64,000 nucleotides of DNA from IMG/VR virus record IMGVR_UViG_3300031576_000026, positions 16,292 to 80,291 of that record; one strand, 5' to 3'. A model generated the notes under the pieces. That model saw only the letters and a list, made by a program, of their open reading frames with translations. It made no database searches and was not told where the DNA came from. This document shows, piece after piece, positions 26,853 through 35,819 of this stretch; the stretch's first letter is position 1, and each line of letters starts with the position of its first letter. The position numbers were made by a program, and so were the translations under genes. Origin of the DNA: a virus.

Positions 26853-28163
26853 ATGCCTAATGGACAAAAACAAGTAGTTGCTCCTCCAATTTTAAGGACC
26901 AGACCACGTACCACTGGCTATGTTCCACTTCAGAGATTATTACAGGTTTCTCAACCCGGTAGATTGGGAGCTGAACTTGGTGGAAGAGTTATAGGTGAAG
27001 CTGCTCAAGAAAGAGAAAGATTAGGTGAGGAAGAGAGAAAATTTAGAGAAAGTCTTGAAAAAGAAAGACTGGGAACTGGGGCACAAGTAGCTGAAAGAGA
27101 AAGAATAATCGGAACTGCATTACAACGTCCTGGTGAAGTTGGAGAAGAACAGCAAAAATTATTTGAAAGATTTCGTGGTGGTGAATATAAAGGTCCGACT
27201 GAGTTAGCTGGAAGTGAGGAAGCTAGATCTAGAGCACAAGCATTAGAAAGATTGGGTGGTGGAATCGGAACTGAAGCAGGCAGAAGAGGACTATTAGAAA
27301 GATATGCTGCTAGACCAGGATATACATCAGGTCAAAAAGCATTGGATGTATTATTGCTAGGCCAAGCTCCTGAATTAGCTAAAGCTAGAGAAGCCACACG
27401 TGGATTAGCCGGAGAGGTTGGAAGGGGCACAGAACTTGCTAGGGGTCAAGCGGGACTAGCGACTAGACAAGCTCAAGAATTTGGCGGGGAGACTGGAAGA
27501 TTATTAGGAGAAAGAATATCTCAAATTAGGGGTGGTGTTGGACAAAGATTAACTGAAGCACAAAAAGAACGATCAGAGTTTGAAGCACTTAAAGGAGCTT
27601 TGGGACAAAAACAATTAACTGCCGAACAGGCTCGAAGGTTAGGATTATCTCCAGAAGGGCCTATTTATACTTGGGGATTAAGACCAGAAGAATTAATTCC
27701 TACTGTAGGAGCACCGCCAACAGAAGCTGCTGTTACAACAAGAGAAGAAGCAGCTCGTTTGGGTGCATTGGGAAAATTGACAGGAAGAGAGTTGGCTATA
27801 CCGACTGAGGGGTTAGAAACCTATCAAAGGGCTGAAATTCCAAAAGATATACTAAGTAGAATAGAGGCAGCGCGTCAAAGAGAGACTTCTAATATAACAG
27901 AGGCATTTAGACCTCCTCAGGAAATGACAAATTTACTGGATAGTATTGATCGTGATCTTCGGCAGGCCATACCTTATGGTACAGATTCTATTCAAAAAGC
28001 AGTTGATTATGTAAATAGTAGAGCGGCTACATGGGCTCAATTAGATCCGGGTGGTAGACAAGCATTAAGATATGCAGATTTAGCCCAAAAATTAAAAGGT
28101 GGTCTTGCTGGTTTAATAGAGCAAAGACGAGCAGCTGGTGGTGGAATAACAGTGAGAGGATAA
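26853..28163 (+). CDS. Probable internal virion (ejection) protein
   Basis: A 436-residue, strongly helical protein rich in Arg, Glu, Gly and Ala, with long charged coiled-coil runs (residues about 45-150 and 190-260). It is the first of four large helical genes that end the plus-strand block, in the position of T7 genes 14-16, whose products leave the head and build a DNA conduit through the envelope. No catalytic motif is visible. Assignment by composition and position. Confidence 0.55.
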   Translation: MPNGQKQVVAPPILRTRPRTTGYVPLQRLLQVSQPGRLGAELGGRVIGEAAQERERLGEEERKFRESLEKERLGTGAQVAERERIIGTALQRPGEVGEEQQKLFERFRGGEYKGPTELAGSEEARSRAQALERLGGGIGTEAGRRGLLERYAARPGYTSGQKALDVLLLGQAPELAKAREATRGLAGEVGRGTELARGQAGLATRQAQEFGGETGRLLGERISQIRGGVGQRLTEAQKERSEFEALKGALGQKQLTAEQARRLGLSPEGPIYTWGLRPEELIPTVGAPPTEAAVTTREEAARLGALGKLTGRELAIPTEGLETYQRAEIPKDILSRIEAARQRETSNITEAFRPPQEMTNLLDSIDRDLRQAIPYGTDSIQKAVDYVNSRAATWAQLDPGGRQALRYADLAQKLKGGLAGLIEQRRAAGGGITVRG

Positions 28164-28164
28164 T

Positions 28165-29397
28165 GTGGAATTAACAAATCAAATATTAAATTTCTTTCAT
28201 ACATTTAATAATTTAGATATTCAGTTTGCTATCGTTCCATGGATTATAGCAGGAGGAATAGCTGCTAATCTAGCTGGTAGTTTGATTGGTCATTTTGCTT
28301 CTGCTGGAGATAAAAGAAAAGCCGAACAAGCAATGGAAGAGGCTTTTAAAGAAATTGAAAATATTCAAGCTCCTCCCGATGAGTCCAAAGAAATTATATT
28401 AGAAAAATTTAGACAAATAGGTCTTTATACTCCAAAATTAGAAGCAGAAGTTGAAAAACAAGTCTCTAGAGTAGCTACAATACCAGAAGACACAAAGCTA
28501 CAAGAAGCTCGAAGAGAAGCATTAGAAGCATTAAGAGAAAGAGCAGTCACGGGTATAACTCCAGAAGAAAGAGCCCAACTAGGTCAATTAAGAAGGGAAG
28601 CTGCAGGTGCTGCACAAGCTAGGCGTCAACAAATTCTACAACAATTTGCCATGAGAGGGGCTGCTACTCCCGGACTAGAATTAGCTACACAACTACAAGC
28701 TGCTCAAGCTGGTGCAGAGCAAGAAGCTCAAGCAGGTGAAAGATTGGGTGCAATGGCTTCACAAAGAGCATTAGAAGCAATTTTAGGAAGAAGTCAATTA
28801 GCAGGTCAAATAGCTGGAGAAGAATTTGGTAGGGAGAGAACTAGACGTGGAGCACAGGAAGAAATAGAAAGATTTAATATTCAACAACAAATAGAAAGAC
28901 AAAGAAGAAATGTTGAAAGAGAAAATCAAGCAGCCGCTGCTAATTTAACTGAAGCTCAAAGAGTCCTTGATGCTAATGTTAATATGGGTAATGCTGAAAA
29001 AATTAGACAATCTCAAGAAAGAGTTAATTTTTGGAAAAACCAATTAACACAAACACAGGCTAAAGTGGCTGGGTTACAAGCCAAAGGGGCAGAATATTCT
29101 AAAAGGACAGGAGAAACTGCACAATTTTATGGGAAATTGGGAACATCAGTTGGAGCAGGAGCAGGACAGGTAGCTGGATATTTAGGCGACCAGCAATTAT
29201 TACAATCTTTAGGTTCAAAGACAGTAGCTCCTCAAACACGAGCACAAATACCCCCAACAAGAGAAATTCTCCCAGCCCCTAGAGGGATGGGTGGAATTAA
29301 ATTACCAGGCGCCGAAGAACCAATTCCAGAAGAAGTTAGTGGTTATGAGCCTTATAGTGGAATTCCTTTGGCACCAAGATTTCTTCCAAGAAGGTAA
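28165..29397 (+). CDS. Probable internal virion protein with membrane segment
   Basis: A 410-residue protein with a GTG start overlapping the end of the previous gene. Residues about 19-48 (IVPWIIAGGIAANLAGSLIG) form a hydrophobic glycine-rich segment resembling the membrane-active part of gp14-type ejection proteins. The rest is Ala/Gln/Arg-rich coiled coil to about residue 320, then a Pro-rich tail. It probably helps breach the inner membrane. Confidence 0.6.
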   Translation: MELTNQILNFFHTFNNLDIQFAIVPWIIAGGIAANLAGSLIGHFASAGDKRKAEQAMEEAFKEIENIQAPPDESKEIILEKFRQIGLYTPKLEAEVEKQVSRVATIPEDTKLQEARREALEALRERAVTGITPEERAQLGQLRREAAGAAQARRQQILQQFAMRGAATPGLELATQLQAAQAGAEQEAQAGERLGAMASQRALEAILGRSQLAGQIAGEEFGRERTRRGAQEEIERFNIQQQIERQRRNVERENQAAAANLTEAQRVLDANVNMGNAEKIRQSQERVNFWKNQLTQTQAKVAGLQAKGAEYSKRTGETAQFYGKLGTSVGAGAGQVAGYLGDQQLLQSLGSKTVAPQTRAQIPPTREILPAPRGMGGIKLPGAEEPIPEEVSGYEPYSGIPLAPRFLPRR

Positions 29398-29402
29398 ATT
29401 AC

Positions 29403-30749
29403 ATGGCTTTTTTTGATTTCCCAGAACAACTTCGCAAATTAGAAGAAGAAAAGGCTAAACAAGAGATTACACCACAGCCTTCTGTTGAATCTCAAATTCT
29501 TCCACAGGGTAGTATTCTAAGGGCTTTGACAATGGGAAGATCGGTTGGTCCTTTAGCTCCAGAAGCATTAGGATTATCTCCATTACCACCTCTAGAACCA
29601 ACAAGAACTGTGGATGAAATAGCATCAGCTGAAATCCCCCCAAAACCATCAAGGGAATTAAAAGAGCCTTCTGCTCCTATCACTCTACCAGAATTAGAAA
29701 TGGCAGAAGCTGGAATTCCAACTGAAGGAACTGTTGAGAATTTAAGAAAAGCACAGCAAGCTAGAAATCTTTTAAAATTAGGTGCTGGTCTTCAACAAGC
29801 AGTTGAATTAGCTGGAGAAGCATTAACTGGAAAAAAACCTCAATTAGAAATCTTTCAAAAACAGGCACAACAAGCTGAACAATTAGTTGAGGATTTTAAA
29901 GAAAGAGTTAAGCAAGAAAAGTTTGATCCACAAAGTGATGTGTCTAAACAACTTCGAGCATTCGCTAAAAGATTTAATATTACTATCCCAGACACTATGC
30001 CAGCTTCTACAGTAGAAACTATAATGCCTTCTATTTTAAGGGCATTCGAGGCAGAAGAATCCCGTAAACAACAGAAAGAATTACAAAAAGAAAGATTGGA
30101 AACCCAAAAAGAAATAAAAAGAGACACGGTACAAGCTAAACAAGAAGCTAATAAAGAAAAAGAAGAGATAAATAAAGAAAAAGATGACAATAGATGGGTT
30201 GAAAAAACTTCTGCGTTTTTAACAAAATCTAAACAATCCGATGCTTTATCAACAGTTAGAAAGGCTAAATCTCTAGTTGATCGTATAGATGCTAGCTCCC
30301 CAAATGCTATTAATGATATAACTGCACTTTATTCATTAATTAGAGCACTAGATCCTGGGTCTGTGGTAAGAGAAGGAGAAATAGCCTTAGCTCAAAGAGC
30401 CAGAGGACTATGGGGAACAGTAGACACTCAACTATCGCAATTAGGCAAAAATCCTCGTTTATTAAATAAAAAAGTTCTAATTGATATTAAAAATACGTTG
30501 ACTCAATTACATGATATAGGAGAAAAGGAATATAAATCCATGGTTGAGCCTTTTGCTAATCAGGCTAAAAGAAGATTTAAAGAGGGTTGGGAAGAACGGT
30601 GGATAGAAGTTGATCCTTTAAGTGCAAAAATGATAGAACAACCCAAAGAAATGAAAACTATTGTTAAAAGAGGATATAATCCAAAAACCAATCAAACTGA
30701 ATTGGTTTATTCTGATGGATCTAGAGAGCTTGTATCTGGAAGACAATAA
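29403..30749 (+). CDS. Probable internal virion protein
   Basis: A 448-residue helical protein. A proline-rich region (residues 20-105) is followed by coiled coil with a Gln/Lys/Glu-rich centre (about 215-265). A folded helical domain at about 280-395 has LVDRIDASSPNAINDITALYSLIRALDPGSVVREGEIAL, a layout found in large phage ejection proteins. Its stop overlaps the next ATG (TAATG). Confidence 0.6.
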   Translation: MAFFDFPEQLRKLEEEKAKQEITPQPSVESQILPQGSILRALTMGRSVGPLAPEALGLSPLPPLEPTRTVDEIASAEIPPKPSRELKEPSAPITLPELEMAEAGIPTEGTVENLRKAQQARNLLKLGAGLQQAVELAGEALTGKKPQLEIFQKQAQQAEQLVEDFKERVKQEKFDPQSDVSKQLRAFAKRFNITIPDTMPASTVETIMPSILRAFEAEESRKQQKELQKERLETQKEIKRDTVQAKQEANKEKEEINKEKDDNRWVEKTSAFLTKSKQSDALSTVRKAKSLVDRIDASSPNAINDITALYSLIRALDPGSVVREGEIALAQRARGLWGTVDTQLSQLGKNPRLLNKKVLIDIKNTLTQLHDIGEKEYKSMVEPFANQAKRRFKEGWEERWIEVDPLSAKMIEQPKEMKTIVKRGYNPKTNQTELVYSDGSRELVSGRQ

Positions 30750-32731
30750 TGGCAGATAATAAAAAATTTGATTTGTCTCCGGGATTCGAGGAAATTCCAT
30801 TGGACACAGAATTATCCCCTGGATTTGAAGCAATTCCTTCTGTAAAACCACCCACAACAATCCCCCAATTATTAGAAAAAAAAGCAGCTGGGGTCACTGA
30901 GACTATTTCCGAGCAAATTCCTGGGGCTATTCAAACTGGGAAAGATATTGCTAAGGCTGTTGCTGAGGAAGCTTTACTTGGTGGTGGAGCCGAAGCTTAT
31001 GGAGCTTTAGCTGCCACAGGTGAAAAATTAAAATCTTATCTTGCCGGTCAACCAGGAAGAGATTGGTTAGAAATTTACAGACAATCTCAACAAGCTGCTG
31101 AAAAAGAATTAGAAGAAGCCAAAGAGCGAACACCAATTGGCTATCGAGTAGGTCAAGTGGCCGGTACTATCCTACCAGCTTTACTTACAGCCGGAGCTGG
31201 ATTAGGGGCTAAAGCAGCAGCCAGAGTCACACTTCCAGCATTGGAAAAAGCAATAGCAACTAAAACAATATCTTCTTTAGGAAAGGCAGCCACAACTAGC
31301 GCAGCTTTAGGAGCAACAGAGGCAACATTAAGATCTAAAGGTGAATTAGAAACTAGTCAAGGAAGACAAAAAATATTAGCCGATGCTATAGGTGGTGCTT
31401 TAATGGGAGGAGCAGTTGGCACGGCTTTTGCTGCAGCTGCCCCTAAATTGCGCGATATTTATGATTCTGCAAGACAAAGCGTTAGTTCTTACATAGCAGA
31501 TTCGCCAAAATTAAGACAATCTGTTTTAGCCTTTAAACAAGGTAAAGCTGGAACTCCAGTGACGGAAGGATTACGAGATACTATAAGAATAGGTCAACAA
31601 CAAACAAAAGATATAGCAGATGTAACTAATAGAATCTTAGATGCTGAAAGTGCTGTGGGAAGTAAAATTAGTAATACTATAAAAAGAGCAACGGATGAGG
31701 GGGTGCAAATTGGTGTAACTCCCGATATGCTTAAAGCAGCTAGAGATGCAAACAGATTCTTTAAACAAAATCCCCATTTTTTGAAAACAGATGATGCGGC
31801 TAGACTTAGAACTATGTTTCAAAAGATTCAAACTAACACAATGACTCCCCTAGAAGCCAATCAATGGAAAAAAGAGTTAGTTGAATTGGCTGGAAGAACT
31901 AATACACCAGAAATTGAATCCATTGCCAATAATTTTTATGGCGCTACCCGTAAAGCATTAACCGATCAAATTCCCGATTTAAATCCTTTATATAGTCAAT
32001 TTTATGATTTAAGAAAAGCAGTTAGTGAAACTATTGTTTCTAGAGGACTCCCAGTTGAATTGTCCGAAGTTTGGATGGGAGATATGATCAAAGGTCGTAG
32101 AAAGTTAACAGAAGGAGTTAGAGATTTATTGACATCAGCTACTACTCCAGGTGCTAAAAAACTACCCGCTGCCGGTGGATCATTTCCACAATTAATTACT
32201 AATTTAAATGAATTTGATGTTAAACATCCAGGTGTTCTAAAAGAAATAGGATTAGATTCAAAGGAATTTTTTGAGGATATTATATCTAAAGGTGATGAAT
32301 TTGCAATTGCAAAACAGAAATTAGGATTTGAGCCTCAAGCTGGGATAGGCAGAGAATTAAAAGCTATTCCTATTGGTGGGGCTACCACTGGTAAGGGAAG
32401 ATTGTTAAGCGTGGCTACTGTGGCGGGACAGGGAGTAAGAGCTATAAAACCTGTTGCTGGAAAAGTGGCTAATTTGAGTAGAAAACTTTATGATGCTCCA
32501 GCTCAACAACTTGGGGAATTATCCAAAGATTTATATGAATCTGGTGTTCCTGGTTTAGTTTCTTTAGGTAAGGCATTAGAAAAAGGATTAGCAGATAAAA
32601 ATACTGCAGCCAAGAATGCTGCATTATTTGCTATCCTACAAAATCCAAAATCTAGATTATTTATTTCTGGTGAAGAGGTAGAAGAAGAAACTCCAATAGA
32701 AAACGGGGAGGTTCCATCTTATGGACAATAA
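30749..32731 (+). CDS. Large internal virion protein
   Basis: A 660-residue protein. The start is acidic and repetitive (SPGFEEIP then SPGFEAIP). Alanine/glycine-rich hydrophobic stretches at about residues 135-160 and 208-232 could insert into membranes. A long helical region follows, with a second low-hydrophobicity patch near 540-580. It is the longest of the ejection-type genes and probably the gp16-like component, but no transglycosylase motif was found. Its end overlaps the next start by 11 bases. Confidence 0.6.
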   Translation: MADNKKFDLSPGFEEIPLDTELSPGFEAIPSVKPPTTIPQLLEKKAAGVTETISEQIPGAIQTGKDIAKAVAEEALLGGGAEAYGALAATGEKLKSYLAGQPGRDWLEIYRQSQQAAEKELEEAKERTPIGYRVGQVAGTILPALLTAGAGLGAKAAARVTLPALEKAIATKTISSLGKAATTSAALGATEATLRSKGELETSQGRQKILADAIGGALMGGAVGTAFAAAAPKLRDIYDSARQSVSSYIADSPKLRQSVLAFKQGKAGTPVTEGLRDTIRIGQQQTKDIADVTNRILDAESAVGSKISNTIKRATDEGVQIGVTPDMLKAARDANRFFKQNPHFLKTDDAARLRTMFQKIQTNTMTPLEANQWKKELVELAGRTNTPEIESIANNFYGATRKALTDQIPDLNPLYSQFYDLRKAVSETIVSRGLPVELSEVWMGDMIKGRRKLTEGVRDLLTSATTPGAKKLPAAGGSFPQLITNLNEFDVKHPGVLKEIGLDSKEFFEDIISKGDEFAIAKQKLGFEPQAGIGRELKAIPIGGATTGKGRLLSVATVAGQGVRAIKPVAGKVANLSRKLYDAPAQQLGELSKDLYESGVPGLVSLGKALEKGLADKNTAAKNAALFAILQNPKSRLFISGEEVEEETPIENGEVPSYGQ

Positions 32732-32987
32732 TTGGGGAGAACAATTCGATAAGTTAGATATGCGTTTAGATTCCATAGATAAAACTCTTTGTAGGCAAGA
32801 GATTAGTCTTTCTGAACATCAAAGAAGAACCGAATTATTAGAAAAACAAAACGAGAAATGTTTTGAGGAATTAAAACCAATTCAAAGGCATATCTCCATG
32901 ATGGATGGAGCTATTAGATTCTTAGGACTTAGTAGCGTTGGTTTATCTTTGATTGCTGGATTATTAAAATTATTTGGGGTTTTATAA
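32721..32987 (+). CDS. Holin-like protein with C-terminal membrane segment
   Basis: An 88-residue protein. A charged coiled-coil N-terminal part (DKLDMRLDSIDKTL, HQRRTELLEKQNEK) is followed by one hydrophobic C-terminal segment (IRFLGLSSVGLSLIAGLLKLFGVL). This layout resembles XhlA-type haemolysin/holin accessory proteins. It is the last gene of the plus-strand block; the stop overlaps the stop of the convergent minus-strand gene. Confidence 0.55.
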   Translation: MDNNWGEQFDKLDMRLDSIDKTLCRQEISLSEHQRRTELLEKQNEKCFEELKPIQRHISMMDGAIRFLGLSSVGLSLIAGLLKLFGVL

Positions 32988-33410
32988 TTTTTTATCGAAC
33001 TTTTTAATAAGGCCCTCTTCCCCATTAAATACTAATTCATCCTGTCTAGTATCCTCAAAATGAACCTGTTTACCACAAGCCTTTGCTCTAGTTAATATAT
33101 CTCTGTTTCTAGCATTATTCCTAGAATAGATTTCTCTTCTTTGTTGTTTTGTTTTATGTATTTTTTTGCCAGGATGATTAAAATTAGCATGGGTATACTC
33201 TTCGGTAAACCGTGCTAGCCAATCTTTTTCTTCATCAGTCAACTTATCTAAATAATCATAATCTAATTCTTCATATCTAGTTTTCAGATTATAATGTGGT
33301 TTTAAAGCAGAGAATTTATCCTGATTCCTTCTATTAATTTTTGCTCTATGTTTTTTCTTATTATTCTTTACTTTCTTGTTTTTTCTGGTAATTTTTACTG
33401 CCTTTTTCAT
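32982..33410 (-). CDS. Conserved-type basic phage protein
   Basis: A 142-residue, Lys/Arg/Asn-rich protein. The centre, YLDKLTDEEKDWLARFTEEY, followed by the motif K-HKTKQQRREIYSRNNARNRD, matches a phage protein type I have seen near phage lysis or packaging genes; its function is not known to me. The start overlaps the preceding gene by 50 bases. It ends the minus-strand block. Confidence 0.6.
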   Translation of the reverse strand: MKKAVKITRKNKKVKNNKKKHRAKINRRNQDKFSALKPHYNLKTRYEELDYDYLDKLTDEEKDWLARFTEEYTHANFNHPGKKIHKTKQQRREIYSRNNARNRDILTRAKACGKQVHFEDTRQDELVFNGEEGLIKKFDKKL

Positions 33411-34053
33411 AGCGTGCTTCTCTTAGTTGTTGAATCTCAGTTGTTGTTATATGTTGTGTGATATTCTTAGACACTCTAAAAAACATTACACGACTAACCG
33501 ATTTTCGTTTGTAATCAAAATATAGTTTACAGAAATTAAAAAATTGTATTTCTCCTAATGGATTGTTCTTTCGTATCTTATAAGACCACATATCGTAGAT
33601 ATAATATAATCCATATGAAGGAATCCAATAATTTCCACTAGTTATATTATAATATTTCAAAAAATTCTCAAAATGTTGCTTATATCTAGGGGATTTAGTC
33701 TTATCCATAGAAGATTGCTGAATTAGTTTTAATGCCTCCTCTTTTAGCTTAAAAGCCTTTATATTGAGTCGGTAGTATTGGACTGGACCCTTCTGGTGGA
33801 CTAGGAGGTACTGGCTCAACTCACGCGAAAATTGACGACTTAGGAGGGGATTAGGGGACCATTTGGAGTATAGATTATAGACCAATCGTCTAGTTATTAG
33901 ATTTTTGCCTGGTTTAATGTTATAAATAGAAAGAAAGGGAATAATATCGTTATTAGTTAATGCATAAGCTTGTAATGCATCAGGGGCAGTTTGTAGAAGT
34001 TCTATTAATTGTTCATTAGATAGGCTATTTGGTAGTGATTTCTTTAACGGCAT
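33361..34053 (-). CDS. Hypothetical protein with possible DNA-binding fold
   Basis: A 230-residue protein if it starts at the ATG at 34053 (MPLKKSLPNSLSNEQL); an earlier in-frame start at 34098 would lie deeper in the upstream gene. Helical N-terminal half with LTNNDIIPFLSIYNIKPGKNLITRRLVYNLYSKWS, which could be a winged-helix-like segment, and a Lys/Tyr-rich C-terminal half. Terminase small subunits and replication regulators can look like this; I cannot decide. Confidence 0.5.
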   Translation of the reverse strand: MPLKKSLPNSLSNEQLIELLQTAPDALQAYALTNNDIIPFLSIYNIKPGKNLITRRLVYNLYSKWSPNPLLSRQFSRELSQYLLVHQKGPVQYYRLNIKAFKLKEEALKLIQQSSMDKTKSPRYKQHFENFLKYYNITSGNYWIPSYGLYYIYDMWSYKIRKNNPLGEIQFFNFCKLYFDYKRKSVSRVMFFRVSKNITQHITTTEIQQLREARYEKGSKNYQKKQESKE

Positions 34054-34426
34054 AGATGGCGAATCCAGTTGCAATAATACCCAATGTAAACCAACCAACT
34101 CGTTCCCAATTGGTCATTGTGCGTTCATCGTAAAGTGATTTAGCGAGTTTTTCGTTTTGTCCAATTAATAAATTAACCTTATTATCCTGAGAATTTATAA
34201 TATTCTCTTGTAATTTGAGGCTATTCTGAAAAGAATCATTAAGTAATTTATATCCATCTCTTTCTTGGGCTAATACTTTAATATTATTGGCATGTTGTTG
34301 TGTAATAACAAACCCATCTATTGGAGATGGATCATTCTTTTTAATAGGTACTACTTCATCAGCCAGTACCCAATTATTAGATATTGAACTAGTTAAGAAT
34401 AGTATTAAGATCTTCCGCAGTAGCAT
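34025..34426 (-). CDS. Exported protein with C-terminal membrane anchor, lysis-type
   Basis: A 133-residue protein. An N-terminal signal-like segment (residues 2-20, ending VLADE), a periplasm-sized helical region with QNSLKLQENIINSQDNKV, and a C-terminal transmembrane segment (VGWFTLGIIATGFAIYAV) are seen. There is no lipobox cysteine. The layout suggests a spanin-like bridge made at the end of infection, but the family is not recognised. Confidence 0.5.
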   Translation of the reverse strand: MLLRKILILFLTSSISNNWVLADEVVPIKKNDPSPIDGFVITQQHANNIKVLAQERDGYKLLNDSFQNSLKLQENIINSQDNKVNLLIGQNEKLAKSLYDERTMTNWERVGWFTLGIIATGFAIYAVKEITTK

Positions 34427-34640
34427 CTTTGCCTTTCTTTTTCATCTCTTCCTCTATTTGTTTTCTCTTAGCTTCTTCTGCTTGAAGTAGTCCACTATCT
34501 CTTGCAATCGCTTTATCTTGTTCGTTAAGTTTTTTATTGGTCTCATTATTTTCCAATAAAGCTTCGGCTGAACGTCTCTTAACAAAATTATATCCAAGAA
34601 GTCCTAACAAAATACCAATAACACTTAATATTAATTCCAT
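34389..34640 (-). CDS. Inner-membrane spanin-like protein
   Basis: An 83-residue protein with an N-terminal transmembrane segment (LILSVIGILLGLLGYNFV) followed by a charged coiled coil. This is the layout of Rz-type inner-membrane spanins, though it is short. Its 3' end overlaps the next gene by 38 bases in another frame, as spanin pairs often do. Confidence 0.5.
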   Translation of the reverse strand: MELILSVIGILLGLLGYNFVKRRSAEALLENNETNKKLNEQDKAIARDSGLLQAEEAKRKQIEEEMKKKGKDATAEDLNTILN

Positions 34641-34825
34641 AAATTTGTTCCAAATAAATAAATCAAACCAGTTGCCACGATTAGACTAAACAAACTAAAA
34701 AGAATACCAGAGACAACCATACCTAAAAACAAAGCAACTCCGAACTTAAATGATTGCACAAAATTCATATTAACATTGACCAATTCTCGTTCTTCTGGTA
34801 ATGTTACTGCATTTCTCATACTCAT
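34631..34825 (-). CDS. Small membrane protein of lysis cassette
   Basis: A 64-residue protein with one long hydrophobic region (residues about 29-58, FGVALFLGMVVSGILFSLFSLIVATGLIYLFG), enough for one bent or two short membrane passes. It overlaps both neighbours by a few bases. Possible holin or antiholin. Confidence 0.5.
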   Translation of the reverse strand: MSMRNAVTLPEERELVNVNMNFVQSFKFGVALFLGMVVSGILFSLFSLIVATGLIYLFGTNLWN

Positions 34826-35121
34826 TCATTCTCCTTTTTAGGTTCACTTAATGAATCTTTATTAGATTCCTTGAGTGTATCTGTGTTAATTAAACTTCCC
34901 ATAGTTTTTGATTTCTTATTAGTAGTGAATTTTCTACCCCAATATAAACTAGCCGAGAGACCAAAGTATTCAACCGCTAGGCTTGTATCTTTTGTTAGAC
35001 CACCCAAATATAAACCTCCGGCAATGAGCAGAAATAATACCGACAATACAAAATTGGTTAAACTAACACTGGCTTCTCTACTTTTCGGATCAACTACCCA
35101 TGGTAAATTAAGTCTTGGCAT
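34822..35121 (-). CDS. Putative holin
   Basis: A 99-residue protein with two hydrophobic segments (about 22-41, LTNFVLSVLFLLIAGGLYLG, and 50-64, VEYFGLSASLYWGRKF) and a charged C-terminal tail. The SLYWGRKF motif after a second membrane helix is common in a type of small phage membrane protein annotated as holin-like. It is the first gene of a four-gene membrane cluster. Confidence 0.55.
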   Translation of the reverse strand: MPRLNLPWVVDPKSREASVSLTNFVLSVLFLLIAGGLYLGGLTKDTSLAVEYFGLSASLYWGRKFTTNKKSKTMGSLINTDTLKESNKDSLSEPKKENE

Positions 35122-35123
35122 AT

Positions 35124-35501
35124 CTAAATACCTCTTTTCTTTCTTTTCTTCCTATAAAATTTTCTCATACTATTTTCCAATTCTGTTTTATTCGAATGAC
35201 ATTGCTGACATAAAATCTGCAGCCCACTAACATCAACAAACAATCTTTTAATATATTCATCCCAATTTGTAAAATAGCCAGACATTGGAATCACTGCTTC
35301 AATATGATCAACATGAACTTGATTAGCTTTAAATTTTCCTTTACATGTAGAACATTGATAAATTCCACGTTCTATTCTACTTTTCCTCAATGCTTCGGTT
35401 CTAGCTGGCCACTGAAGTGATATTCTTCTTAATTTAATTCTAAGCCAAGATTCTATTTTAGGAAGTTTAAACTCCTTCTTTATTTTTCCATCTTTTTCCA
35501 T
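35124..35501 (-). CDS. HNH endonuclease
   Basis: A 125-residue HNH nuclease. It has CSTC, then VDHIEAVIP (first His), then LCQQCHSNKTELEN (second zinc pair and final His). The basic N-terminal region likely binds DNA. Such enzymes may be homing nucleases or packaging nicking partners. It is placed between a putative holin and a zinc-ribbon gene. Confidence 0.85.
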   Translation of the reverse strand: MEKDGKIKKEFKLPKIESWLRIKLRRISLQWPARTEALRKSRIERGIYQCSTCKGKFKANQVHVDHIEAVIPMSGYFTNWDEYIKRLFVDVSGLQILCQQCHSNKTELENSMRKFYRKKRKKRGI

Positions 35502-35815
35502 GTTCCGTCAAGTTGTAGTATTTTAACCTTTGTTCTATTATTGCAAACATTGCATTCTCTAAATCTTCTGTTTAAGATGAGCTTTAATTCTAGAACTCCA
35601 CGTTCACACTCAAAGCAAACCTTTTCAGGTTCTTTTTTTACTTTTGGATCTTTTATTTCATCAATAGGTTCTGAATCTAGATAATGCCTATATCCTTTAG
35701 TAATTCTCTTTAACCTTTTATGTAGATGCCTATTCTCCGATTTAAGTCTTCTTACTTGCTCTTCCAAACGTTCTTGATCATTGGCTTTACGCTCAAAATG
35801 AGTTCTTCTTGGCAT
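35480..35815 (-). CDS. Coiled-coil zinc-ribbon protein
   Basis: A 111-residue protein. A basic coiled coil (residues 10-45, ERLEEQVRRLKSENRHLHKRL) precedes a four-cysteine zinc ribbon (CFEC at about 68 and CNVC at about 90). A DNA- or RNA-binding regulator is plausible. It overlaps the HNH gene by 22 bases. Confidence 0.6.
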   Translation of the reverse strand: MPRRTHFERKANDQERLEEQVRRLKSENRHLHKRLKRITKGYRHYLDSEPIDEIKDPKVKKEPEKVCFECERGVLELKLILNRRFRECNVCNNRTKVKILQLDGTWKKMEK

Positions 35816-35819
35816 TTAT

